Assembly: GCF_030272615.1 (NCBI RefSeq)
Contig: NC_081414.1
Span: 54,244,636 to 54,308,635, forward strand
DNA from: Cryptomeria japonica
Lineage: Eukaryota; Streptophyta; Pinopsida; Cupressales; Cupressaceae
Direction of reading: 5' to 3'
Length of the DNA: 64,000 nt
How positions within the stretch are numbered: the stretch's first letter is position 1; the number at the start of each line of letters is the position of its first letter. The translations under genes and the position numbers were made by a program. This document shows positions 22,209 through 33,284 of the stretch, piece after piece. Below the pieces are notes generated by a model, which had not been told where the DNA came from, did no database searches, and worked only from the letters and a program-made list of their open reading frames with translations.

Positions 22209-23880
22209 CTAAGTCTCTACCAGTGGTGGTATGACTCCAAGCTGATCTCTGAGATATTCAAAAGTTTCCTTGGGCAAAGGTTTTGTAAAGATATCTGCAA
22301 GTTGTTCTTTAGTATTCACATAAACTAGTTTTATCTCCTTTTCTTCAACTTTTTCCCTTAGAAAATTCAGTTTGATAGAAACATGTTTTGTTTTAGAATG
22401 TAGTACTGGATTCTTAGATATATCAATTGCTGCAGTGTTATCACAATATATAGTAATAGGTTCCTTGCATTTTACCTTTATGTCTTTCAACATTTGCTTA
22501 AGCCATAGTACCTGTGTATAGTTAGTTACTGTTGCAACATATTCTGATTGTGTTGTTGATAAAGATGTACAACTCTATTTCTTACTCAACCAAGAAACTA
22601 GTTTGTTTCCAAGAATGAATGCTCCGCCGACGGTGCTTTTTCTATCATCCACATCTCCTACCCATTTTGCATCTGTGTATGCACATAATTCAAAGTTTTC
22701 ATCTCTAGGATATCATAATCCAAGATTTATAGTGCCTTGTAAGTACCGAAAAATCCTTTTTACTGCTAATTCATGATTTTCTCTAGGATTACTTTGAAAT
22801 CTTGAAACAATACATATTGCATTCATAATATCAGGTCTGGTTTGTGTCAAGTATAGTAAACCTCCTATCATAGATTTGTATCTAGTTGGATTAACAGGTG
22901 TAGATTCATCCCTTTGAGATAATTTGTCATTTGTAGTCATAGGTGTGCTTACCGGTTTAGAGTTATCCATCCCAAATTTCTTTAGTAACTCTTTCAAGTA
23001 TTTGGATTGACTCAAGAATATACCTTTATCAGTTTGTGAAATACGCAATCCTAAAAAGAATTTTATTTCTCCAATCATAGACATTTCAAATTCTTGCTGC
23101 ATTTTAATAGAAAATTCCTTACATAAACCATCTTCTCCTCCAAAGGTTATATCATCAATAAATAATTCTAAAATCAAGATGCCATCATTAGTTATTTTGT
23201 AATATAAATTGTTGTCTGCATTTCCTTTAGTAAAACCAATCTTTAAAAGATACTTATCCAATCTTGCATACCAAGCTCTTGGATCTTGTTTTAATCCATA
23301 CAGAGATTTTCTTAACCTGCAAACCATATCGTTGTCATCTGTCAAAGAAAATCCATCAGGTTGTTCAATGTATACTTCCTCTTCAAGATCTCCATTCAAA
23401 AATGCACATTTAATATCTATTTGATAAACTTTGTAGTTCTTGTGTGCTGCAAAAGCCAAGAATAATTTGACTGCCTCAATTCTAGCTACCGGTGCAAAGG
23501 TTTCATTGTAATCAACTCCTTCCTTCTAAGAATATCCCTTACACACTAGTCTTGCTTTATTTCTAACAACCTTACCATCTTCATTAAGTTTGTTTCTGAA
23601 TACCCATTTGGTTCCAATTATATTTTTATCTTTAGGCCAGGAACTAATGTCCAAGTGTTATTTTTCTCAATTTGTTCTAATTCTTCTTCCATAGCTTTAA
23701 TCCAAAATTTATCTTCACATGCCTCATTAATAGATGATGGTTCAATTTGAGAAATAAGACACACCTCTTCATTTGCCAATCTTCCTCTTGTCATAACTCC
23801 TTTAAACTTGTTTCAATTATCTTATCTTTAGAATGATTCAGTCTTACATACCGGGGTGTCTTTGTTTGCTATTGTTCTTC
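22209..23880 (-). pseudogene. Copia-B reverse transcriptase and RNase H
   Basis: On the minus strand the RT domain runs from about 23800. Clear motifs include [55 protein letters not shown] and the catalytic FIDD within ELFIDDITFGGEDG (Copia elements normally read YVDD). It continues with GLRISQTDKGIFLSQSKYL and PTRYKSMIGGLLYLTQTRPD up to 22713. A frame break follows, then RNase H: WVGDVDDRKS, YCDNTAAIDISKNPVLHSKT and KEQLADIFTKPLPKE, ending at the stop at 22209. Stops and a frameshift occur near 22570, 22700 and 23530. It is better preserved than Copia-C in the RT core. Confidence 0.88.
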
Positions 23881-23989
23881 AATTATTGTGGAATCCTCAG
23901 ATGGTACTGGGGTAACTGGATCTTCATTCTGTACTGGTGGATTTAGTGTAGGTTCATTTGTCACAATTTCTGTTGCCGGTTCAGAGTCT

Positions 23990-25000
23990 ATATACCTTGA
24001 ACTTCCTCTAAATTGTTCATCAATCTTTACATTTGTACTCTAAACAATTTTCTGCAATCTCTTATTAAAACATCTATATGCCTTGCTCTTAGATGAATAA
24101 ACAAGAAATATTCCTTCATCACTTCTAGGATCAAATTTGCCAATATACTCATCTCTTCTGATATAACATTTACTTCCAAAAATTCTGAGGGGTCTTACCG
24201 GTTTCACCTTTGATGTGAATTTTGTTGAATGTATAGATCGTTGTACTAACTGCTTCTCTCCAATACACGTGGTAAATTTGCTTCTGATAACATACTTCTT
24301 CTTGCATCCAAGATAGTTCTATTTTTCCTTTCAACAACTTCATTCTGCTATGGTGTCCGAGGTGCTGATAGTTGTCTTCTGATTCTATTTACTTCACAAA
24401 ATGTATTAAAGTCCTTAGATGTGAATTCTCCTCCTTGATCTGATCTTAAGCATTTGATTTTCTTACCGGTTTCATTTTCAACCATTGCTTTGAATAGTTT
24501 GAACTTTCCAAGTGCTTCTGATTTTTCTCTAAGAAAAGTAACCCAACACATTCTAGAGTAGTCATCGATGATTAGCATGAAATATCTATCACCTTGTAAG
24601 ATTTTAGTTCTAGCTGGACCACATAAATCAGTGTGAATCAAATCAAGAGCATTATTGGATTTTTTTGGAATACTTTTGAAACTAGCTCTAACTTGTTTTC
24701 CAATTTGACATTCCTTACATATTGTATTATGAGGTTTGAACATTTTAGGTAAATCTCTAACTGCCTTAGTACTATTGATCTTTACCATGCAATCAAAGTT
24801 TACATGACAAGGTCTCTTATGCCATAACCAACTTTCATCTATATGTGGAATCAAGCATGTCTTTTCATTGTTATTCAAATGAAAGATATTACCTCTAGTT
24901 TGATTACCGGTTGCAATTTCCAAACCAGTTCTATTCATGATTTTGCATTTTCCGTTTTTAAATTGTAACTGAAATGCTTTCTCAACTAAACATAGTAAAC
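23990..25000 (-). pseudogene. Copia-B GAG-pre-integrase and integrase
   Basis: Integrase region on the minus strand. The zinc-binding pre-integrase segment is present (ESWLWHKRPCHVNF, then HNTICKECQIGKQVRASF). The core shows LIHTDLCGPAR (first Asp), YFMLIIDDYSRMCWVTFLRE, CLRSDQGGEFTSKDF (second Asp) and, after a stop, QNEVVERKNRTILDA (catalytic Glu). The variable C-terminal region reaches about 24000 with PHRTPSV-like and ISDEYIGKFDPRSDEGIF motifs before RT. All three catalytic acids are readable, but stops and at least one frameshift after 24350 make it non-functional. Confidence 0.85.
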
Positions 25001-26236
25001 ATTGTTAGTGTTATGCTTACCATCAAGAGATATTGTACCCTTACCTTTGATTGAACAAGCTCTATCATCTCCAAATCTTACTAAACCTCCATTGTATTCT
25101 TGAAAGTTCAAGAATTTGCCTTTGTCTCATGTCATATGATGTGAGCATCCTGAGTCAATGATCCATTCATCCTTTACTTCAACTTTAGCTGCTAGGGATT
25201 GTTCTACCAGTTGAGCAGTAGGTGTCGATTGATCTTATGTTATAGAAACAAAAACCCATCCATTGTCTGCTGGATCCTAATCAGAATCATCAGTCACACC
25301 TTCATCAACAATGTAACAAGATTTGTCTTTATTCTTCTTAAATCTGTATCTCTAATATTCAGGATTAGGCTTGTATGTTCTTTTAGCTTCTTCTCTTAGT
25401 CTAGCATGTCTATCAAGGCATCTCAAAGCCATATGACCAATCTTATTGCAATTAAAACATTTAAAGGGTGCTTTACCTTCATACTTACTTCCAAATGGAC
25501 CTTTAGGCATTTTCCTTGCAAACAGTGCTTCAAGTTCTTCAAGTTCTTCATTTTCTTTCTTGCTTTCTTCAAGTTCTCTTGCATAAAAGGCTTTCCAATC
25601 AGATTTGTCAAATGATGGAGTAGATGATGTTGATGCTTTAAAAGCTAAATTTGTCTTTATAGTAGCAACAAGACCAAATTCTTCAATTTCAAAAGCTGAA
25701 AGTTTCTCAATCAATGTATCCCTAGTTACTGATGTATTAGGCATTGTTCTCAACTGATTTATAGCAATAACCTTTATTTTATATGCCGGTGGAAATCCTC
25801 TTAAAACTTTTGAAACAATTTCATCCTCACTTAAGGCTCCTCCACAACATTTAATACCCAAAACAATTTCATTTACTCTTTCCATAAAAGCGGAAATCTT
25901 TTCATGTTTTGCAATTTTGACTGTGGAATCTCCTTCATTCAGTGTTTCCAAATGATCCCAAATAGCTTTAGCAGTAGACCTATCTGATAGTCCCATGATT
26001 TGTTGATCTGATAATGCGCTCAAAAGTGCTTCTCTTGCTTTGCAATCATTTTCCTCATCTTTTGTCAAGTTAGTTGGACTGGGTTGATCTAGTACAACAA
26101 TAGTATAACTATTCTTTGTAACTTCCCAAATGTCTTTTCCAATGCAATTCAGATGTGTCTCCATTCTGATCTTCCATATGCCATAGTTGGTTCCATCAAG
26201 TTTAGGACTATCCTTCCTGAAATAGTTAGTAGACAT
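25001..26236 (-). pseudogene. Copia-B gag and protease
   Basis: The ATG at 26236 begins a 294-codon open frame: MSTNYFRKDSPKLDG, WKIRMETHLNCIGKDIWEV, FMERVNEIVLGIKCCGG, FPPAYKIKVIAINQLRTMP and a Glu-rich helical stretch. An intact CCHC zinc knuckle, CFNCNKIGHMALRC, follows. After a stop at 25352 the frame continues with KKNKDKSC and an acidic segment. The protease follows, with its catalytic Asp in WIIDSGCSHHMT (about 25165-25130). The knuckle and the DSG triad are better kept than in Copia-C, where the matching residues read CFNYNK and DSR. Gag has several later stops and is not expected to be made in full. Confidence 0.88.
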
Positions 26237-26280
26237 TGGATCTTCTCAAGCTATTAAACTTTTGCAAAAGAGGACTAAGC

Positions 26281-26292
26281 TCTGATAGCAAT
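26281..26292 (-). other. Copia-B primer binding site (mutated)
   Basis: In minus orientation TTGCTATCAGAGC follows the LTR end. It corresponds to the tRNA-Met-type site TGGTATCAGAGC with one G-to-C change. Confidence 0.75.
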
Positions 26293-27354
26293 TGTTTGGT
26301 CTCGGAGACAACTGAGAGGGGGTGGGTGAATCAATTGTCAACTAAATTCAAACCAAAAACAACTTAACCAATTTAATGCTTAATATCGGTAAACTAGTTA
26401 AGTATGTCAGTAGATAGTTTTAACAGTTAATTTCTATACCGATAAAGATTAATGCATAAAACATAAACACAAAGTCATCCACAACACATAACACCAATAT
26501 TTGTATGTGGAAATCCTATAAGGGGAAAAAACATGGTGGGAAACCTTACCCACAATCAGATGATACTACTGTAGATAGTAAGTGTACATAAATGGGGTCT
26601 GCACATGCAGAAAGGCCAATAGCCTAGAGCTCATTTCTCAATCAGAAAATGGGAGTGACACTGACTATAGTTGGATGGTTAAATCCAATAAGGATGTACT
26701 GCACAAAATAGCATCTTCATATGTTGGATTCAGTACCAGTGTAATGCTGATATGCTTTCACAAAAACCTAGCTTCACCTTCAAATGATGTCTGCATGTAT
26801 TGCACTTCTTAATCTTGCATATACCTTCACACAATTCTTTTTCACATTCCACACTTGATCTTACAAATAAGATCTTACATTTATACCATAACCTAAGACC
26901 AATTTTAGTAGGTCAGCTCTACAAGATATTACAATAAAAAAATTTTACAAACAATATAATATCTGATGCAATAACCAATTGAACATGTCGGCTTAATGCA
27001 TTTACAACAACAACTAATTATCTCCATAGGGTGCCATGTTGATCTGGAAAAGATAAGCTTGTCGGTGTAACCCTAGATAACCCTGGACCTATTCGTCGGT
27101 AAAAGCAAATATGCAAATATGAATATACCAATGATTAATTCATTAAGATAAGATGTCCACATGATGTCTTTGATATTACCAGGTGTCTTCCATATTATTC
27201 CAAGTGCCGGTTATCATTATATCCTGTCGGTGAACCATATAGCAGTAACTGTGCAATGGTTACTTGCTTGCCAGTGAATGTTGTTGGATCTCCAAAGTGC
27301 TAGTGTTTTAGTAGGTTTTGACATCAATGACAAAACCATACCAAAATACCAATA
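26293..27354 (-). repeat. Copia-B 5' LTR
   Basis: This is the complete 1,062-bp LTR, inverted, reading TGTTTGGTCTCGGAGAC on its left side and TACCAATA on its right. It pairs with the split LTR at 14163-14756 plus 21345-21812. By eye the two differ by scattered substitutions, many of them transitions. The hairpin segment CTGCACATGCAGAAAGGCC lies at about 26599-26617. Confidence 0.9.
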
Positions 27355-27657
27355 GTTAGTAGAGCTTGATGAAGTCAGGGCAGAAGCTCAGGAGAAAAAT
27401 ATTAAAACTCAAAATCAGATGAAAAGGTTGTATGACAAAATGACAACAAATAGAAAATTTAAAATTGGTGATTTGGTTTTGATGTGGAACGCCAGGAGTC
27501 AAGATAAAGGTAAACATGGAAAGTTTGAGTCTCTATGGCTTGGACCATATGTGATTATGGATAAAGAAGGAGGAGATTCTTATTTCCTCCAAAATTCTAT
27601 AGGAGAAGTTCAAGAATTGCCAGTGCATGGACAATTCTTGGAAAACTTCTTTTCTTA
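27355..27657 (+). pseudogene. Gypsy/Tat integrase, C-terminal part
   Basis: After the duplicated target GTTAG the integrase frame resumes as VELDEVRAEAQEKN, then MKRLYDKMTTNRKFKIGDLV, KHGKFESLWLGPYVI and LPVHGQFLENFFS before a stop. The GDLV...GPYVI pattern is the GPF/Y-type C-terminal DNA-binding module of Gypsy integrases. No chromodomain follows, as expected for the Tat group and unlike the chromovirus at 40788-48948. An A-rich run follows the stop codon. Confidence 0.85.
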
Positions 27658-28940
27658 AAAAAAAAAGCCTTTTCCATGTACAGTAGTTTAGGCTTCACTG
27701 CCATTATGAAAACCACATTTCCTTTGAGTTTTCTTTTCCCTGTATAAACTAGAGAGTCTAGATTCTTGAAGGTATCTATAGCATATCCCCATCCTTAGTA
27801 AGAGCCATTATTGAGCATCAAATCTGAATGAAGTAAAATATCTTGATTTGTGAAATTAAATCATAAAAGCCCTCTATTTTTAGAAGAAATCATCATTTTC
27901 ATTGATATTATAATAACCCATAAGTTGTCGAGCAAGTGTAATAGTATTCTATCAAAATATCCAAATTCAGATAGTATTGATGAGACCCAATGATGTCTCA
28001 TCAATATAAAAGGGCTATCGAAGGAAGAGAATACCGATGAACTCCAGAAAGGACTCACCGAAAGCAATGATTCCATCGACACAGGATATCGAAGAAAGAA
28101 AAGATAGTTTTCATTGATGGGAAAAGGCTGTCGAGGAAACAATACTATTAGTGCAACATGAAGGAGTCTTACTGAAAGAAACTTTCCTATTGAAAGAATG
28201 ATATCGATCAAACAAAAGGAAGCTACATCGATAAAAGATATCGATGAGGATATGAGTTTAGAGGAGGCTAAAAGGCATGTTACCGATACGTGTGGTTTCA
28301 CCCATGAAAATTTATCGAGGAAGATTACTAATAAGCTCATCGATGAAAGGTGATAGTGGAAGCAATTCATCAAAGAAAGGAGGGCTTCGATGAAACTATA
28401 GACCCATTCATCGAAGGGGTGTAGTGATGTCGATAGAAAAGTGTTTCGATGGGAAGATAAAGGAAGTCGCCAAAGCCCAAGGTTTCTTCGACATGAAACC
28501 CGATGGACATCAGATATATGTCGATGAAGAGATGGCCATAATGACTGAATGCAACATTTCGATGAAGGGAGAAAATACCTAATTGAAGTAATATTTGAAA
28601 CAAAAGTGTTGTCGATAGAAACAAAGAGATTGATGGACTAAAAAATAAAATGATCGAAAGACATATTCTCATCAAAATTATTATTTATTGCTGTGAAGAT
28701 CAGAAACGAATCCTAGGGGGGTCACATCACCATTAAATTTAAATGTGTACCCAAGTAACTGTTGTTAAAACTACCATTACTAACTGATTAAATTCGCCAT
28801 AAGTAATGAACCAATACCAAAGGACATAGCATTAAGGAATTCATAGGTGACGAAATAGAAGCAGAAATTGGGCAAATTCACAGATAAAGCTCAGTGATTC
28901 CAAGTAAGTTATCCATACATAGAGCCCCTTTGTAAATTCA
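27658..28940 (+). repeat. Spacer of the right arm with recurrent TCGAT motifs
   Basis: The stretch lies between the integrase stop and the extra ORF. From about 27830 it is the direct-orientation counterpart of the left inverted spacer. Between about 28010 and 28690 motifs such as ATCGATGA, TTCGATGA, GTCGATAGAA and CATCGAAGG recur roughly every 25 bases. No long frame is found. Confidence 0.65.
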
Positions 28941-31900
28941 AATAGAATCATCATCTAAGGCTAGTAAAACTAGAAAGGGAAAGGAACCTCTTGCTGCAGA
29001 GGAAAAATCCAAGAGATAGAAAAGGGAAGGGCGTTCTTTGGCCCAGGACCTGATTGACCAATGGCCATCATCCAGTTTAAGGTCCAAAAAGATTAGAGCT
29101 GACCAGGAAGACCTGGAGGACCGGTTTGAGGTTCTTGGAGACACATGCACCGAGTTAAGAGGGTATGAATTATTCATATATGGATACAACAGAAGAGTTT
29201 CCCCTTAGCCTATAAACAATTTATGGCAATTGAACTTAGGTAGGTTAGTTGTGGCTAATGTCTTCATAAATGTGGAGCTCAAGAAGGCATTGGAAAAAAA
29301 CTATGACCCTAAAACCAAAACCATATATAACTATATAGGTAAGACAATTATCGCAATTACAAAAGAGGTTATCAACACTGTGTTTGAATTGGATTCAGGG
29401 TTCGAAGAACTGATGGACCTCAAGAAATTGACAAATGAATATTTTAACCTAGAGTACATTTACAAAACATGGAGACTCCCATACACAGGCCTAGAAATGT
29501 AGGATCCTTAGTGCCATTAGTTCAGGATGACAAGACCCCTATGATGTCAACTCTTTCCATCCATACTTTAAATATACCTATTACTCTGTTGCTCAAGTTC
29601 TAGGGATAAAAGCCCATCCTTTAATGGATATTTCAGCCATGGTCATTTGTGTTGATTTGCAGTCTAAGGACCCCTACTTCTTTGATTTTGCTGCTTACTT
29701 AGTTGAAGTTTTGAATCATGGGTTAGAAAAGTTAAAAGGGGGTGTCATTAATGTGCATTTTAAGTATTATTCCTTGATTATGCATATGCTATTATATGTT
29801 GGCCAAGATGAAGGATTGTGCCCAGAAGAGTTATGTGTTAGGGCATATGACAATGCTGGAGTGAGAAAACCAGTGTAGCTGTGGGTTTCTTCATGGGACC
29901 ATAGGTATGCAAATAATCAATATTGGCACTTTGAGGAGTTCTTTGTCAAGACATTATATAAATTGTTGGTATGATCATCGCCTTTCACCATAGATTCAAA
30001 GGTTCTTGAGACCAAAGGATTTTGTTAAAGATTCCTCAATTGAACACAATTGGGGAGATTGGTATTGTTTTTCAGAGTGCACACAAGTAAGGGTATACGG
30101 GTTTGAGGGGAGACCATACCTATTACCACTTATAGTTCCTAATAGAGTGGCTTGACTGGAGATTGTGAGGCAACTGTCAATAGTCATTAAAAAACATCTG
30201 AGAAGCCATGGGAAACAATCAATTGTGCCTGGGTTGTTAGTTTTTTCAGATTTTATTGTGAAAAGTTCCAAGAGCTATAGCTTACTGCAAACAAAGTTGG
30301 ATTATTATGGCATGGCCATGGGGGATCCAAGGCCAAATTTTGATCCTGAGGGATACATAAGGACAACCCGATCATCACAGAAGCTAAAGGCTGGATAGCA
30401 TAAATCTTACCTGCCGGATGATCTCATTAAGAACATTGGCAGAGAAGAGGCTAGAGTAAAGAGAGTAAAGTTTGAGAAAGTAATGGAGGCTTATAAATGG
30501 AAGCTTTTCAGAAGGAAAATGGATTAGAATGTATTACAAAGGATTGAAGACCCCTTGGAGTTAGCCAGCAAACTCATGGAGCATGAATTTGAAATACTTG
30601 AAGGAGTTCCACCTCATGTCTTTGGGGAGTATATTGATACTATTAGAAGTACATAGACTTTAGCTCACATGTCTCTTGCTTCTACATTTGGCATTGTTCC
30701 ATTCACTCCTTGAGAGGATTACCCTCCTGGTTATGCAGAGGATACATAGATAGATTTGACAACAGGACAATTGAATGTTTGAGAAGTTGCTGATATCAAA
30801 TTTCTGGAACATGAGGATTTCATTGCTGACAGTAACTTTATTGCCTCCAAAGAGTTTATTGCATTCCTCTATCAACAAAAAGGATCACAGATCAGAAAAA
30901 AAATGAAAGATAACAATGAAGAGCAACAAGTTCAAAAGCTACAAGAGGAGATGGATCTTGTGATGAAAGAAATGACACCTGTAAAGGGGAGACAATTGCT
31001 TAAGGAGGGTGGTGTGTTATTGTACTCGGGATGGGACATGAAATCTGCCCTGTTGTTTGATGGCTTCCTTAAGAAACATGATCCAAATAAGCAAATGATG
31101 CTAGATAAGATTGATAAACTCTTCAGGGGGTCAGGATATGATCTAGATCAAAAGGCTCTTCTATAGTGGGCTATCTATCCCAAAGGTAAAAGACCTACAT
31201 TAGTTGATACAGAAGAATCTTTCGGACATCTGATGGTATAGCAAGTTGGAAAGACTGATGCTAGGATCACTTCCAAACTAAATTTGGATGTCACTAAACT
31301 GAACCAAGATCAAATAGAGTTTCTTGTCAGAGAGAACTCTACTTACAAAAGCCTATATGAAAAGGCCGATGAAGAAAAACAAAGGCTGCAAGTGAGATTA
31401 CTTCAGATTGATATAGGCTTCAGTTAAACAGGTATGATATACGGCGTTGATAGAGATGCTATGGATGCTTTGATAGATGCAATATATTGGAGGAACAGGG
31501 CCGAAAAGTCATCTCAGCAAGTAGAAAAGATATAGAAAAAGATGGACAAGTTAATTCATGAGATCGTTGAACATAGATTCAGGAGTGTGTTGTAGGTTGC
31601 AGAGAGCTACAGGAAGACATACACTAAACAACCAAAGCTTTGAAAGGGCATGAAAGTCTTAGGTCATGGTTGTATGACATGATGAATGATAGCATTTTGA
31701 TGAATCTCGGTACAAGAGCTAAAGTTGAGGCTTACTTGAAATTCCATGCTGAGTTTGCAAATCAATTGAGAAAAGAGCTTTAAAGGTTGGACGATGGGAA
31801 TACCCCTAGGGTGCCCTCTTTTTATAGTGATGGTGAATTGGTGTCGTTAGAGTAGTGGAAACAAGAGTTTATTGATGAGAAGAAGCGAGCAGTGGCAGAG

Positions 31901-32090
31901 TTAGATCAGGACAAAGACTTGTCGCCTTATGTGAATCATATTCTATCCAATTATTTCCTGATAGAAAACGATATGAGAAAGCTAAACAATGATATTATAA
32001 TGTATAAAGATGACAAGTACATTGAACACATGGGGGTGCTGAATTTGTTTATCTTCCAGTTTGTTAACAAAAGTGTTAGTTAATAGTTAT
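28941..32090 (+). pseudogene. Extra ORF of the Gypsy element, right copy
   Basis: This is the direct-orientation copy of the unknown protein at 6905-9897. The initiating ATG of the left copy is TAG here. Conserved blocks are at 29230-29502 (MNLGRLVVANVFINVELKKA, KKLTNEYFNLEYIYKTWRLP), 29624-29878 (LEKLKGGVINVHF, GLCPEELCVRAYDNAG), about 30030-30398, 30903-31166 (MKDNNEEQQVQKLQEEMDLV, then LLYSGWDMKSALLFDGFLKK) and 31892-32083. The last block reads through the polypurine tract into the LTR (KYIEHMGVLNLFIF), so the original protein ended inside the LTR. Stops are more numerous than in the left copy. No enzymatic motif is recognised. Confidence 0.68.
32029..32036 (+). other. Polypurine tract of the right Gypsy arm
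   Basis: CATGGGGG directly precedes the LTR start at 32037 and lies within the end of the extra ORF. The inverted copy at 6804-6813 is slightly longer. Confidence 0.7.
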
Positions 32091-33036
32091 GTATTGAAAA
32101 TCCATAGTGCTTGGTGAAAATGTATACTCTCATATAAATGAGTGAAGTTTTGTAATATGGGGGAATCATTAGAGAAAGGAGTAGATTATAGCCTCAGGCT
32201 TACCATTGTAATATTTTGGCAAATATATATAATATAATCAGTCATTTTTCCTTTGCGTATGTGTTGTGGATTACTGTATTTTCTACAGGCAATTGATTAT
32301 GATATTATCTAAAGGAGATAAGGTTATTTGTGTTCTTCTAGTAAAATTTTGTGTTTCATATTGTAGATTTGGATCAAAAATATTTTCCCTATGAATTGTA
32401 ATTGTTCCCTGTATTTCTTCCTTGGATGGTCTCTTAAAGTTAGGGTTAAATTCATTCAGGAGGTTTACAATATAGACATTGAAGTAGAGCTCATAAGAAA
32501 CAGTAACTGCCAGACTCACCGAGAGGGGGTGGGTTTTAAAACTGTCTCATAATTTTACACAATAAGTCCTAAAGAAATATAAAGACTTTGTAGCCCAAGC
32601 AGCAAAGAAAGGCACTGGTCATCTATAAAATACAACTCATCAGTTCATATTTTCACATTAAAAGTAATAGGAGTAGCTGAGTAGGAAGTCTAGAATAAAT
32701 TAGCAATAGTGTGTATATATAAATTTCAAGCACAAAGATCAAATAGTTTCTACAACAACAATCTTGAACTCATCTGCTATATCTTCATCCTAGGAACTTA
32801 TGCCATTATGAGATTAGGAGATATCAGATTAAGACACTAAATCTGCTATAAAAAGCATTAGTTGAAGGAACAACTAGTGAGTAGGTATACCTACCTAGGT
32901 CCTATAGAGCCTAAATTGAGAGAGTTAGTAACCAAATAGGTTCACTCTATAAGTTGGCCAAGTCAATTGGAGGGTTTGATCATAGGAGTTCACATTTCCT
33001 TAGAACCTATCCAATCTGCTGATTTGAGACCCAATA
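32037..33036 (+). repeat. Gypsy/Tat LTR, internal full-length copy
   Basis: The 1,000-bp LTR starts TGCTGAATTTG and ends GAGACCCAATA (decayed from CCCAACA). It is placed between the extra ORF (as a 3' LTR) and a primer site with gag (as a 5' LTR), so one LTR serves both roles, as in a one-LTR circle or a tandem dimer. It matches the inverted LTR at 5801-6803 over its whole length. Confidence 0.85.
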
Positions 33037-33039
33037 GAT

Positions 33040-33057
33040 TGGCGACTCTGCTGGGGA
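33040..33057 (+). other. Gypsy/Tat primer binding site
   Basis: TGGCGACTCTGCTGGGGA lies three bases after the LTR. It belongs to the TGGCGAC...GGGGA type of site common in plant non-chromoviral Gypsy elements and differs from the tRNA-Met site of all other LTR elements here. I do not assign the tRNA with certainty. Confidence 0.75.
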
Positions 33058-33284
33058 AATTCATTCAAAAGAAAAAATATACTCTGCTGTGGGAAAGAAC
33101 TCATACACAAAATACAATTTCCTTTCAAGAAGAAAGGTGGCGACTCTGAGATAAGAAATTTTATGTACAGAAGAAGGTCAATAACACAAGGCCACCCAAT
33201 AATCCAATTAAAATTTGACCAAAAAAGAAGTAAAAGGAATTCAAAATAGAAATCGGTAGATAATCTGATGGGACCCAAAAATGA

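Larger units (their letters stand above)
14163..27354 (-). mobile_element. Copia-B, minus strand, interrupted by Copia-C
   Basis: A Copia element in minus orientation sits in the Gypsy integrase. Its 3' LTR side is at 14163 (TGTTAGGTCCC) and its 5' LTR side at 27354 (TACCAATA, decayed from TACCAACA). The flanks are GTTGG (14158-14162) and GTTAG (27355-27359), a 5-bp duplication with one later G-to-A change, and the integrase frame is continuous across it. Without Copia-C and its duplicated target it is about 6.6 kb. Order on the minus strand: LTR, gag, protease, integrase, RT, RNase H, LTR. It belongs to the same family as Copia-C. Confidence 0.9.
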
